A stretch of DNA of 64,000 nucleotides from Muribaculaceae bacterium (GTDB taxonomy: Bacteria; Bacteroidota; Bacteroidia; Bacteroidales; Muribaculaceae). The position numbers were made by a program, and so were the translations under genes. The notes beneath the pieces are model-generated. The model was not told the DNA's origin. It saw only the letters and a list, made by a program, of their open reading frames with translations, and ran no database searches. The stretch spans positions 1 to 64,000 of the forward strand of contig JAQVCR010000008.1 in the NCBI GenBank assembly GCA_028689665.1, given 5' to 3'. Positions 38,375-47,354 of the stretch are shown here, piece after piece. Position 1 is the stretch's first letter, and each line of letters opens with the position of its first letter.

Positions 38375-38914
38375 TTAACCGAAGAGTGTAATTAATTCCC
38401 CTAATCGTTGCATTGTTCCCTCTCCATATCTTGACATCTGAGATTTTACGTCTGCTATCGTTTTTGCCGGAGCTATTTTTGATTTAGAAAAAAAATTATC
38501 GGCATAGCACACTAATTTTTCTTCTATCGTCTGTGGCAAATAATCAACCATAGGCAATGGCAGTGATTGTTCTTTTATTTCTGCAGCTGTGAGTCCGGCT
38601 CCAATATGTCGTTCACACACTAGTGCATGACGATTCAAGCCTTCGGCTCGTAGCAATTTGGCTCCTATTATTCCATGACACAAATATGGCTCACTGCCAA
38701 AACAATAAATTGATGGAGCATTAGTCTGATATATTCCTATATCATGCAACATAGCTGCCTCGTACACAAAGTCCTTATCAATATTTGCTAATCCTTTAGC
38801 TTTTATAATACCCATTGCATATTCTGCAACCTGAGCCGAATGGCATATTAACAGCTTATATAAAGGCGTATCAGCAATATAATATTTATTAATTATTGAA
38901 AGATAATCGACCAC
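38375..38914 (-). CDS. HD-domain phosphohydrolase
   Basis: This 179-residue protein has the HD metal-binding pattern: LLICHSAQVAEYA (first His), AAMLHDIGIYQTNAP (His-Asp), and further His residues in YLCHGIIGAKLLR and CERHIGAG. This order fits the small HDIG-type hydrolases that often act on nucleotides. The exact substrate is not evident. An ilvE terminator hairpin separates it from the upstream gene. Confidence 0.85.
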   Translation of the reverse strand: MVDYLSIINKYYIADTPLYKLLICHSAQVAEYAMGIIKAKGLANIDKDFVYEAAMLHDIGIYQTNAPSIYCFGSEPYLCHGIIGAKLLRAEGLNRHALVCERHIGAGLTAAEIKEQSLPLPMVDYLPQTIEEKLVCYADNFFSKSKIAPAKTIADVKSQMSRYGEGTMQRLGELITLFG

Positions 38915-38934
38915 GAATATTTTGTTATAAAATT

Positions 38935-38963
38935 AAGTAGCGATGCTTATCACATCGCTACTT
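38935..38963 (-). terminator. Terminator-like hairpin after ilvE
   Basis: AAGTAGCGATG (38935-38945) and CATCGCTACTT (38953-38963) form a perfect 11-base-pair stem 18 bases after the ilvE stop. The sequence after it on the minus strand is AATTTTAT, a moderate T-run. Confidence 0.7.
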
Positions 38964-38981
38964 TATAATAATATTATATTA

Positions 38982-40010
38982 TTAATCTAGTATGGTAACC
39001 CAATTATGAGTATCTTCTTCATCGCCTAGTTGAATGGCACGAAGATGATTATATAGCTGTGTCGTTACTGCTCCGGGCTCTCCATCTTTTGATATTATAT
39101 ATTTCTTTCCTGTATCTATATCGTGTATCTCTGAGATTGGTGCAGTTACTGCTGCTGTTCCACATTCTGCGGCTTCGTCTACTACATCAAGCTCTTCTAC
39201 CGGCATTGGTCGTGCTTCTACTGCAAGTCCCATGTCTTTAGCAATCTGTTGAAGACTCATATTAGTTATCGATGGAAGTATTGAATCCGACTTTGGAGTG
39301 ATATATGTATTACCCTTTATCGCAAAGAAATTTGCCGGGCCACACTCGTCGATATATTTCTTTTCTTTAGGATCTAGATAAAGCACTGCTGCATATCCAT
39401 TATCTTGTGCTTTCTTTCCTGCCGAAAGACTAGCAGCATAGTTACCTCCTACTTTCCACTTTCCTGTGCCATTTGGAGCTGCACGATCATAGCCTCTTAG
39501 AATTGCTATCTTTGATGGCTTAAATCCATTCTTAAAATATGCACCTACGGGTGTAACAAATATCAAGAATGTATATTCTTTAGATGGCTTAACTCCTACT
39601 TGTGCCGATGTGCCTATTTCTAGCGGGCGAATATATAAAGATGCGCCACTTCCATAGGGAGGAATGAAGCGTTCATTTTTCTTAACTACCTCTATTACCA
39701 TTTTTTTAAATAGATCCAATGGCACCGGCTCCATCATGATACCCTCTGCCGATCGTTGAATACGCTTAGCGTTTTCTTCTAATCTGAAAATTCTAATCTT
39801 GCCATCTTTTCCGCGAAAAGCTTTTAGTCCTTCAAAGATTTCTTGACCATAGTGAAGACATGTAGCGGCCATGTGGATATTTACATGATCACTATCTGTA
39901 ACTTCCATATCGCTCCATTTTCCATCTTTAAATGCAGCTCTTACGTTATAATCCGTAGGCATATATCCAAAAGAGATGTTTGCCCAGTCAATATTCTCAT
40001 TCTTTTCCAT
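38982..40010 (-). CDS. ilvE: Branched-chain amino acid aminotransferase
   Basis: The 342-residue class IV PLP aminotransferase carries out the last step of valine, leucine and isoleucine synthesis. The Schiff-base Lys is expected in TGKWKVGGNYAASL. Other family motifs are GQEIFEGLKAFRG, YIRPLEIGTSAQVGV, YIDECGPANFFAI and AECGTAAVTAPI. The size fits the longer BCAT group. It is a monocistronic gene with a terminator hairpin. Confidence 0.96.
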   Translation of the reverse strand: MEKNENIDWANISFGYMPTDYNVRAAFKDGKWSDMEVTDSDHVNIHMAATCLHYGQEIFEGLKAFRGKDGKIRIFRLEENAKRIQRSAEGIMMEPVPLDLFKKMVIEVVKKNERFIPPYGSGASLYIRPLEIGTSAQVGVKPSKEYTFLIFVTPVGAYFKNGFKPSKIAILRGYDRAAPNGTGKWKVGGNYAASLSAGKKAQDNGYAAVLYLDPKEKKYIDECGPANFFAIKGNTYITPKSDSILPSITNMSLQQIAKDMGLAVEARPMPVEELDVVDEAAECGTAAVTAPISEIHDIDTGKKYIISKDGEPGAVTTQLYNHLRAIQLGDEEDTHNWVTILD

Positions 40011-40118
40011 AGGGGTATTATTTTATATAAATTTATATTCCAGAAAAAACATTTATATTATTAATATTAATTCTTTATGCCTTAATTTCAACTACTTACC
40101 ATCGTTATAAGATAATAA

Positions 40119-40457
40119 TTAGAGTGCTACTTTCTGTGTTATATTACCTATCTTAATAATATAAATCCCTCTTGAGGATATTTTTAATTCTGAAGTGCCG
40201 ACATTTAGTGTTGCTTGCGACACTAATTGCCCTAGAATTGTAAACACTCTCACTTGGATTTTTTTAGGAGTTCTAATTATTATTGTATTCTGTGTGGCAT
40301 ATATTTCTATGCCTTCAGTTTGATTTGGATCTGATAAGCTTGGCACGTTCACTTCTCTATTCGTTTCACGCCACATTAGTTGAGCTTCTATATCTACGCT
40401 CAACAACAATGACATAACAAATACTATGCACAATATTAACGTCTTAGTTATTCTCAT
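40119..40457 (-). CDS. Small exported protein with a C-terminal sorting-domain-like tail
   Basis: A 112-residue protein with a signal peptide (about 1-25, ending VDIEAQ), a short polar linker and a beta-rich tail. The tail (VRVFTILGQLVSQATLNVGT, then SRGIYIIKIGNITQKVAL) resembles the type IX secretion C-terminal sorting domain, with its LxG near the start and GxYIIK. There is almost nothing between signal and tail, so it would be a minimal cargo or an unrelated lookalike. It has a promoter at 40481-40488. Confidence 0.7.
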   Translation of the reverse strand: MRITKTLILCIVFVMSLLLSVDIEAQLMWRETNREVNVPSLSDPNQTEGIEIYATQNTIIIRTPKKIQVRVFTILGQLVSQATLNVGTSELKISSRGIYIIKIGNITQKVAL

Positions 40458-40480
40458 TTTCTTCTTATCATTTCAATCTT

Positions 40481-40488
40481 CAAAGTTA
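40481..40488 (-). promoter_or_regulatory. -7 promoter element of the mini sorting-domain gene
   Basis: The minus strand reads TAACTTTG, an exact TAnnTTTG match, 24 bases upstream of the ATG. Confidence 0.6.
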
Positions 40489-40510
40489 TGAAATAATTTT
40501 GATAAATATA

Positions 40511-40828
40511 TCATTTATCCCATTTATACTTTCTTTTTGGATTGCGTGGGAACCACCCTTTTTTCACTCGTCCTTCTTGCTCAAATATTTCAAGAATTGT
40601 CCAGAATGATGAGAAAGCCAAAACTCCAAGCAATGCAGAAATCAAGACATTTGATATTATTATTGATGCTACTGCCCCGACTATTCCCAACAGCAGGAAC
40701 CACCACCAGCACTTTGTGCCAAAGAAATATTCACATTTTATTACTATTGGGTGAAACAAGCCTATTATTAAAAATGTGCTTATGCCTATTACTAAGCCTA
40801 GTAATCCATATTGAGATAAGAACTCCAT
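40511..40828 (-). CDS. DUF4491 membrane protein
   Basis: A 105-residue protein with three predicted membrane helices (about 8-30, 40-62, 62-82) and a basic C-terminal tail (KKGWFPRNPKRKYKWDK). The start LSQYGLLGLVIGISTFLIIG and the central GTKCWWWFLLLGI match the DUF4491 family as I know it. The function is unknown. Confidence 0.82.
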   Translation of the reverse strand: MEFLSQYGLLGLVIGISTFLIIGLFHPIVIKCEYFFGTKCWWWFLLLGIVGAVASIIISNVLISALLGVLAFSSFWTILEIFEQEGRVKKGWFPRNPKRKYKWDK

Positions 40829-40842
40829 ATTTTATTTTTTTT

Positions 40843-40850
40843 CAAATATA
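40843..40850 (-). promoter_or_regulatory. -7 promoter element of the DUF4491 gene
   Basis: The minus strand reads TATATTTG, an exact TAnnTTTG match, 15 bases upstream of the ATG, leaving a very short leader. Confidence 0.6.
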
Positions 40851-40896
40851 CATAAAGGTGATATAAATAGCAAATTATTTTGCAGGGCTTACTTAT

Positions 40897-40936
40897 AAAA
40901 AATGCGACATCTAATTTTTTAGATGTCGCATTTATA
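40897..40936 (-). terminator. Terminator after rpsA
   Basis: AAATGCGACATCTAA and its complement form a long stem with a short loop 22 bases after the rpsA stop. A T-rich run follows on the minus strand. Confidence 0.88.
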
Positions 40937-40957
40937 TAATGAATCGTTTTTTATCGA

Positions 40958-42733
40958 TTATTTACCTGATAGCTTTTCTTTCAATGCAGCAAGTGCATCT
41001 AGATCGCCTAGTGTGGTTTTTTCGATTGTCGAATTGTTTGATTGACTTGGCTCTTCGCTCTTAACGGCTTTTTTAGCTGCTTTTTTAGCTTCTTGTTTAG
41101 CTTCGTCTTCAAATATACGACTGTGTGAAAGAATGATACGCTTAGCGTCTTTGTTAAATTCTATAACTTTGAAGTTAAGTTTCTCTTCTGCTTGTGCTTG
41201 AGTTCCGTCTTCTTTTACTAGGTGTTTAGGTGTTGCAAATCCCTCAACGCCATAAGGTAGAGCGATTACAGCTCCCTTTTCTAGCATTTGAGTAATTACG
41301 CCTTCGTGAATACTTCCTAATGTGAAGATTGTCTCAAATACGTCCCAAGGATTTTCTTCTAGTTGTTTGTGGCCTAAGCTCAAACGACGATTTTCTTTAT
41401 CGATTTCTAGTACTTGAACTTCAATATCTGCACCTATTTGAGTAAACTCTGATGGGTGTTTGATTTTCTTTGTCCAAGATAAATCTGAAATGTGGATAAG
41501 TCCGTCTACACCTTCTTCAATTTCTACGAATACGCCAAAGTTTGTGAAATTACGAACCTTTGCTGTGTGTTTTGAACCTACTGCATATTTAGTGTCGATA
41601 TTTTCCCAAGGATCATTTTTAAGTTGTTTGATTCCTAGGCTCATCTTACGTTCGTCGCGGTCTAATGTAAGAACTACTGCTTCTACTTCATCTCCAACTT
41701 TCATAAAGTCTTGTGCTGAACGTAGGTGTTGCGACCATGACATTTCGCTTACGTGAATAAGGCCTTCTACGCCCGGAGCGATTTCGATAAATGCACCATA
41801 GTCTGCCATAACGACAACTTTGCCTTTTACTTTATCGCCTACCTTCAAGTCTGCACTTAGTGCATCCCATGGGTGTGGTTGTAGTTGTTTCAAGCCTAGA
41901 GCTATACGTTTCTTCTCATCATCAAAGTCAAGAATAACAACATTCAATTTTTGATCTAGTGCTACTACTTCTTCCGGGTGGTTTACACGTCCCCAAGATA
42001 GATCGGTGATGTGGATAAGTCCGTCTACGCCACCAAGGTCGATGAATACACCATAAGATGTGATGTTCTTAACGGTCCCTTCAAGTACTTGACCTTTTTC
42101 AAGTTTTGCAATAATATCTTTCTTTTGTTGTTCTAGCTCAGCCTCGATAAGTGCTTTGTGTGAAACGACAACGTTCTTAAATTCTTGATTGATCTTAACG
42201 ACTTTGAATTCCATAGTTTTATCTACGAATACATCATAGTCGCGAATTGGCTTAACATCAATTTGTGACCCTGGTAAGAATGCTTCGATGCCAAATACAT
42301 CGACAATCATACCACCCTTTGTACGGCACTTGATGTAACCCTTAATAATTTCATTATTTTCAAGAGCTTCATTAACTCTATCCCAGCTGCGGCTTGCGCG
42401 TGCTTTCTTGTGTGATAGGATTAATTGTCCTTTTTTATCCTCTTGAGTTTCAACGTAAACTTCTACTTTATCGCCGACTTTCAATTCTGGATTGTAACGG
42501 AATTCGCTAAGTGGAATGATGCCGTCTGACTTGTAGCCAATGTTAACCACAACCTCTCTCTTATTGAGCGAGATAATAGTACCTTCAGTTACATCTTTGT
42601 CCTTAACTGTGTTAAGAGACGCGTCGTAGGTTTTCTCCTGTTCTTCGCGAGTTTTATCTCCTTGAGTCTCTCCATTTTCATAAGAGTCCCAATCGAAATC
42701 TTCGAGTGGAGAATTGTTTAATTCTTTGTTCAT
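40958..42733 (-). CDS. rpsA: 30S ribosomal protein S1
   Basis: The 591-residue product has six S1 RNA-binding repeats (about 48-520) and an acidic N-terminal leader. The central repeats carry TSYGVFIDLGGVDGLIHITDLSWGR-type sequence, for example GAFIEIAPGVEGLIHVSEMS and GVFVEIEEGVDGLIHISDLS. S1 brings mRNA to the 30S subunit, which matters in a phylum with few Shine-Dalgarno sites. The C-terminus is Lys/Glu rich. It has its own promoter and terminator. Confidence 0.97.
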   Translation of the reverse strand: MNKELNNSPLEDFDWDSYENGETQGDKTREEQEKTYDASLNTVKDKDVTEGTIISLNKREVVVNIGYKSDGIIPLSEFRYNPELKVGDKVEVYVETQEDKKGQLILSHKKARASRSWDRVNEALENNEIIKGYIKCRTKGGMIVDVFGIEAFLPGSQIDVKPIRDYDVFVDKTMEFKVVKINQEFKNVVVSHKALIEAELEQQKKDIIAKLEKGQVLEGTVKNITSYGVFIDLGGVDGLIHITDLSWGRVNHPEEVVALDQKLNVVILDFDDEKKRIALGLKQLQPHPWDALSADLKVGDKVKGKVVVMADYGAFIEIAPGVEGLIHVSEMSWSQHLRSAQDFMKVGDEVEAVVLTLDRDERKMSLGIKQLKNDPWENIDTKYAVGSKHTAKVRNFTNFGVFVEIEEGVDGLIHISDLSWTKKIKHPSEFTQIGADIEVQVLEIDKENRRLSLGHKQLEENPWDVFETIFTLGSIHEGVITQMLEKGAVIALPYGVEGFATPKHLVKEDGTQAQAEEKLNFKVIEFNKDAKRIILSHSRIFEDEAKQEAKKAAKKAVKSEEPSQSNNSTIEKTTLGDLDALAALKEKLSGK

Positions 42734-42804
42734 TTAAATAAGTTAATAAATATGATTAATTAATTTAAGCCGGCACACAAAATTGCACTCCGACTTTCAG
42801 TCGA

Positions 42805-42812
42805 CAAAATTA
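42805..42812 (-). promoter_or_regulatory. -7 promoter element of rpsA
   Basis: The minus strand reads TAATTTTG, an exact TAnnTTTG match. A start near 42798 gives a leader of about 65 bases whose first bases can form a GACT/AGTC hairpin. Confidence 0.65.
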
Positions 42813-42932
42813 GTGATAATTTTCTAAACTACAATGTTTTTACTATTATTTTTTGCTCTTTTTCTATTGAATTTGATATATATTTTTGACGGCTATTTCA
42901 TATTATGGGTTTTTATTAATATGCCTTATTAT

Positions 42933-43769
42933 TTACATCCCTGTACGAAATTTGCGTGGCGACATATCGGTGAATTTTTTAAAATATGAGCCTAAGAAAG
43001 ACTGATTGGCAAAATTATATTCATATGCTATCTCTTGAATTGTCTTTTGCGTGCTTCTTAGCTCGCTTTTTATCTGCAATGTAACATAATTGTCAATCAT
43101 ATTTTTACAAGTACGTTGGGCTACCGAATTTGTTATATAGTTTAGATATTTGGGGGTTAGATGCATCTTCTCGGCATAATAGGCTACTTCTCTCGATCGC
43201 TTGAAGTCGCTGGTTAATAGTTGCATAAATGTACGGAAATGTTCTTCCAGACGATTAAAGCTAGGCAAATCATCACGCTTTGTCAATTCTTTTATACGAT
43301 CGGCCGCATAGCAAAACAGGGAACGTAATAAGCATAATGCTTGTTCATATTTATAAAAGCTACTGTCGTTTTGCTGTACGAATTTTAAATTTTCTATAAT
43401 GTTGAGAAAGAATTTCTTTCCACTTTCGGATGAAACGCTTGGTATCCACCTATTTTTAAAGAACGTCTCTAATATATAATGCTCAAATCGTGATATAGCC
43501 TCGCCTAATAGGCCTATACTTGCTAATAATACTGTAGCATTGAAATCGGTGTCGACATTCAATGCATCAACCTGTTCACAAGGATATATAAATAGCACGG
43601 AGCCTATTGCCAAATCATAAGATTGTCCTTTAATCTTCAGGCTTCCCGTACCACGATTGGTTAGTACTATTGCGCCGCAAGTTAGTGGCTTACATACACC
43701 ACAACAATCTTCTTTCTCTATATTTTTTACACAAAAATCGGCATCAGTAGTTAGTTCAAATATTTCCAT
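42933..43769 (-). CDS. AraC family transcriptional regulator
   Basis: A 278-residue regulator with an N-terminal cupin-like domain (about 15-130) and a C-terminal AraC HTH domain (about 180-278). The HTH contains KMHLTPKYLNYITNSVAQR, TIQEIAYEYNFANQSFLGSYF and the terminal KKFTDMSPRKFR. The N-terminus has a CCGVCKPLTCG cysteine cluster, unusual for the family, that could sense metal or redox state. The target is unknown. It has its own promoter at 43797-43804. Confidence 0.92.
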   Translation of the reverse strand: MEIFELTTDADFCVKNIEKEDCCGVCKPLTCGAIVLTNRGTGSLKIKGQSYDLAIGSVLFIYPCEQVDALNVDTDFNATVLLASIGLLGEAISRFEHYILETFFKNRWIPSVSSESGKKFFLNIIENLKFVQQNDSSFYKYEQALCLLRSLFCYAADRIKELTKRDDLPSFNRLEEHFRTFMQLLTSDFKRSREVAYYAEKMHLTPKYLNYITNSVAQRTCKNMIDNYVTLQIKSELRSTQKTIQEIAYEYNFANQSFLGSYFKKFTDMSPRKFRTGM

Positions 43770-43796
43770 TTATATTACATTTTTTCTTTGGGTGAC

Positions 43797-43804
43797 CAAA
43801 TATA
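43797..43804 (-). promoter_or_regulatory. -7 promoter element of the AraC regulator gene
   Basis: The minus strand reads TATATTTG, an exact TAnnTTTG match, 28 bases upstream of the ATG. Confidence 0.6.
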
Positions 43805-43930
43805 TATATTTATACTAATCATTTACTTATGATTTCATATTTTATACATTAAATTATGCTTATTACACATTAATACACTACTACTATTATATCAAATAAG
43901 ATGTATTAATAAAATTTTACATATCATTCT

Positions 43931-45907
43931 TCATTTTTTGAGTCTTGATAATAATTCGTCGCCCAAACGTTTTTTTTCTGTGATATGATGTAATACCATT
44001 TTCACGAAGGGGTCGTTTTCAAATGCACCTCTCACTTGCTCAAAATCGAAGTTCTTTCGGTCGGCGCTGCCATCTACTCCAAATCCGGTCTTTGCTATTA
44101 ATGAAAATTCTTTTTGGGCATCATCATACAGCATTTTATCAATAAAAAGCACGCTGTCATACCATTTTTTTACAATATCTCTTATATCTGCAATTTTTAA
44201 TTCAGAAATTTCCTTTCCACACCATCTCTTCATATTCGACACCACCCAAGTCCACTCATATTCATAATAATTATCGTTATTATCACTGAATACTTTCTTT
44301 ATATCTTCCAGTTTATTGATTAAGCCCGATTCTATATTGTCGACCAAGTGTTTCACTTCGCTTTTGGGCATTATTAGACCGCTCAAATCCAGCCATTCGC
44401 CTGTCCCTTTTGCGACAGTTACGCTTAATGCCTGCTGTAAAATATTATCATCGATAATATCAATATTCTCTAATCGCTTGATTATTGAGTTTCCCATAAA
44501 TTTATCTATCGCATAATTATAATACTCGCGCCCTTTTCGCAACGCTCGCGGCTCAATTGTCATTGATAAATAGGTATATTTGTCGGCTGTAGCACCACTT
44601 GTAGCCTCTAGTGTGTCGAGCAAATCAATCCCCTCTTGCATCTTTCCTATGGTATAAGGGCTTAGTAAATTAAAGTTTACATAATCTAAATCGACATCGG
44701 TTCGTCCATCTCGCTTTGGCCATTTCATAGCATCGCGTATTGTGCCTACACTTTTTAGATTGACTCCCGGAACTAAATATGATCGTCCTCGATTCTCTAT
44801 GAGGTAAGAGAACGGTAATTTTGATGTATCGGGGTGCGACACATGCCTGCCCATAACAAGTGAAAATGCGCCTATCTTTGCCGGCCACAATATATAAGAA
44901 TCGCTCGTAGTTTTTGAGCCTCGTTCAACTATTCCTTGATGAATGGGGCCTAGCTTATACATGTGATTGCTCTGGTTGCTTCCACTTCCGGCATTAAGAA
45001 ATGAGAACATTCCGGCTATTAACAAACTTGATTTGTGCATACTCACTGTGTAAGGACCGGCAAATACTGCCGCGGCTTCACCATTTTCGCACGCACAATT
45101 AGCAAAAAATAATGAATCGTGGGCTGAAAACAGATGCGAGAAATGGCATGATTGACCGACATACACATTTTGCAATACTACTCCATCGGTTATTTTCGAG
45201 CCACTTGCAAATATAAAATTCTCTGCGATTACATTATTCCCTACTACGACGGGTGATTGCTGCGAGGAGCATAATGTACCTTCTTTTAGCTTGCTCACTC
45301 CTTCTATTTTTGCATATTCGCCTACCTTTACATTTTTAATAAGATTGGAATTTAATATTTTGGTATTTTTGCCTATATAGCCCATTTCACTTGTTTGTGC
45401 TGAGGCATAGTCGTCGACTAGCTGATTGATTTTTTCTATGGTGCTTGGCAAGTAACGATACATTGCCATCATATATGCTATATGCGATGACATATTATCA
45501 TAAATAGCAACTTCGCGTCCTCCGGTCTCGTTTAATACCGACACTCTCACTCCATTTCCAAATGTAGATTGCCCGCTGGCGATTATTCTATTTACATTTT
45601 CGATAAATACATTTTCTGCTATTTCATAATTAGCAATGTAATTTGCCACATCTGAGATATATACATTATCACAAATCTTGCATTGATGTATCTTTGCATT
45701 ATAGATTCCGGAATGTAATTTTATTCCTCCGTCTAGCGTAATAGTATTCTCAAATTTCCCAAGATATATATCACCCGAAAACGTAACACTTTTAATGTAA
45801 TCGGGCGTGAAATCTAACGATACATTTACTCTGCTCCAATCTTCACATACACAGCCGTTAAGACATAGCTGTGCCTCCTCTTCTGCTCTTAATTTTCTAA
45901 AATTCAT
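43931..45907 (-). CDS. DUF4954 protein with hexapeptide-type beta-helix
   Basis: The 658-residue protein begins MNFRKLRAEEEAQLCLNGC, typical of DUF4954. The first two thirds have the spaced hydrophobic and Gly pattern of a left-handed beta-helix (YIGKNTKILNSNLIKNVKVG, then VVVGNNVIAENFIFASGSKI). The last 200 residues are helical. There is no signal peptide. It may be a sugar- or nucleotide-sugar-binding transferase-like protein, but no activity is known to me. It lies upstream of the AraC gene and 85 bases after hflX. Confidence 0.82.
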   Translation of the reverse strand: MNFRKLRAEEEAQLCLNGCVCEDWSRVNVSLDFTPDYIKSVTFSGDIYLGKFENTITLDGGIKLHSGIYNAKIHQCKICDNVYISDVANYIANYEIAENVFIENVNRIIASGQSTFGNGVRVSVLNETGGREVAIYDNMSSHIAYMMAMYRYLPSTIEKINQLVDDYASAQTSEMGYIGKNTKILNSNLIKNVKVGEYAKIEGVSKLKEGTLCSSQQSPVVVGNNVIAENFIFASGSKITDGVVLQNVYVGQSCHFSHLFSAHDSLFFANCACENGEAAAVFAGPYTVSMHKSSLLIAGMFSFLNAGSGSNQSNHMYKLGPIHQGIVERGSKTTSDSYILWPAKIGAFSLVMGRHVSHPDTSKLPFSYLIENRGRSYLVPGVNLKSVGTIRDAMKWPKRDGRTDVDLDYVNFNLLSPYTIGKMQEGIDLLDTLEATSGATADKYTYLSMTIEPRALRKGREYYNYAIDKFMGNSIIKRLENIDIIDDNILQQALSVTVAKGTGEWLDLSGLIMPKSEVKHLVDNIESGLINKLEDIKKVFSDNNDNYYEYEWTWVVSNMKRWCGKEISELKIADIRDIVKKWYDSVLFIDKMLYDDAQKEFSLIAKTGFGVDGSADRKNFDFEQVRGAFENDPFVKMVLHHITEKKRLGDELLSRLKK

Positions 45908-45992
45908 ACTTGTATACTTTGGTTATGGTTATAATAATCCGCTTATCGTGCGGTTGAAAATCCTTTTTCTTTGAATCTAGACGTGCTGGCAG

Positions 45993-47210
45993 TTACTCTT
46001 CCTCATCATATTTTTGAAAGAGAAAATCATTATATGGGAAGCGTGCTGTATGAATTTCTTTTGCTTTCTGATACAGCCGTTCTTTTAGTTCCTCTATATT
46101 GATTTTGTTTTTGGCTGAGATAAAAATACATGAGTTATTTGCCTTTGCCATCCACGAGGCTTTTAGCTCGTCTAGCGAGACGTTCTCTCGCGTTTTAGGG
46201 GTAAGGTCGTCGTCGTCTTTTGGCGTATAACTGAATGCATCTATCTTATTAAACACCAAAATCGAATCTTTATCGCCCGAGCCACATACTTCTTGCAGTG
46301 TCTTATTCACCACTTCTATCTGTTCTTCAAATTGTGGATGCGAAATATCGACCACATGAACTAATATATCGGCATCACGCACTTCGTCGAGCGTACTCTT
46401 AAAAGAATCGACCAGATGCGTTGGCAGCTTTCTTATAAACCCTACGGTATCGGTTAATAGAAATGGTAAATTATCTATTATCACCTTTCTTACTGTAGTA
46501 TCTAGTGTCGCAAAAAGCTTATTTTCGGCAAAAACTTCACTCTTGCTAAGCAGGTTCATTATTGTGGATTTACCGACATTAGTATATCCTACCAATGCTA
46601 TGCGAGTGAGCTTGCCTCGATTCTTTCGCTGTATGGTCTTCTGCTTATCTAAATCTTTTAATCGCTCTTTTAATAGTGCTATCTTATCTAATATTATACG
46701 TCGGTCGGTTTCTATCTGTGTTTCACCCGGACCGCGCATTCCTATTCCTCCTCGTTGACGCTCTAGGTGTGTCCACATCCTTGTAAGTCGCGGTAACAGA
46801 TATTGATATTGCGCTAGCTCTACTTGCATTTTTGCATTTGCCGTCTGCGCTCGCTTTGCAAATATATCTAGAATCAAACTCGTTCGGTCAAGAATTTTTA
46901 CTTTAAGCTCATTTTCTACATTCGATATCTGCTTTGTCGTGAGATCATCATCAAATATAGCCAGACCTATCTCGTTTTCCTCTACATATTGTTTTATTTC
47001 TTCCAGCTTGCCTTTTCCTACAAACGTACGTGGATTGGGATTATCACAACGTTGCAGAAATTTTTTGACTGTTACAGCACCTGCAGTATCGGCAAGAAAT
47101 GCTAACTCATCGAGATACTCGTTCGATTTAGCTTCATTCTGTTGCGGTGTTATCAGCCCTACAAGTACTGCTTTCTCTGTAGTCTGCTCGGTTAGTATGT
47201 GATCTATCAT
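45993..47210 (-). CDS. hflX: GTPase HflX
   Basis: The 405-residue GTPase associates with the 50S ribosomal subunit and rescues stalled or stressed ribosomes. The N-terminal HflX domain (about 15-195) includes FVGKGKLEEIKQY and the RGGIGMRGPGETQIETDRR linker. The G domain has G1 GYTNVGKST near 215, G3 DTVGFI near 260 and G4 NKID near 335. All GTP-binding motifs look intact. It has a TATTTTTG promoter at 47237-47244. Confidence 0.96.
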   Translation of the reverse strand: MIDHILTEQTTEKAVLVGLITPQQNEAKSNEYLDELAFLADTAGAVTVKKFLQRCDNPNPRTFVGKGKLEEIKQYVEENEIGLAIFDDDLTTKQISNVENELKVKILDRTSLILDIFAKRAQTANAKMQVELAQYQYLLPRLTRMWTHLERQRGGIGMRGPGETQIETDRRIILDKIALLKERLKDLDKQKTIQRKNRGKLTRIALVGYTNVGKSTIMNLLSKSEVFAENKLFATLDTTVRKVIIDNLPFLLTDTVGFIRKLPTHLVDSFKSTLDEVRDADILVHVVDISHPQFEEQIEVVNKTLQEVCGSGDKDSILVFNKIDAFSYTPKDDDDLTPKTRENVSLDELKASWMAKANNSCIFISAKNKINIEELKERLYQKAKEIHTARFPYNDFLFQKYDEEE

Positions 47211-47236
47211 TATTTATTTCTATATTTTAATTGGCA

Positions 47237-47244
47237 CAAAAATA
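47237..47244 (-). promoter_or_regulatory. -7 promoter element of hflX
   Basis: The minus strand reads TATTTTTG, an exact TAnnTTTG match, 27 bases upstream of the hflX ATG. Confidence 0.6.
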
Positions 47245-47293
47245 GTATGTAAGTTTGTATTAAACAACAAGATTTAAATCCATTTTTATAAAA

Positions 47294-47332
47294 TCAAAAA
47301 AGGGACTATCAATTTTTTTGACAATCCCTTTC
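47294..47332 (-). terminator. Terminator after the OmpH gene
   Basis: On the minus strand GGGATTGTCA pairs with TGATAGTCCC (G-U pairs included) around an A-rich loop and is followed by TTTTTT. It lies 23 bases after the OmpH stop. Confidence 0.85.
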
Positions 47333-47354
47333 ATATTATATTTTTGATAAAAGT

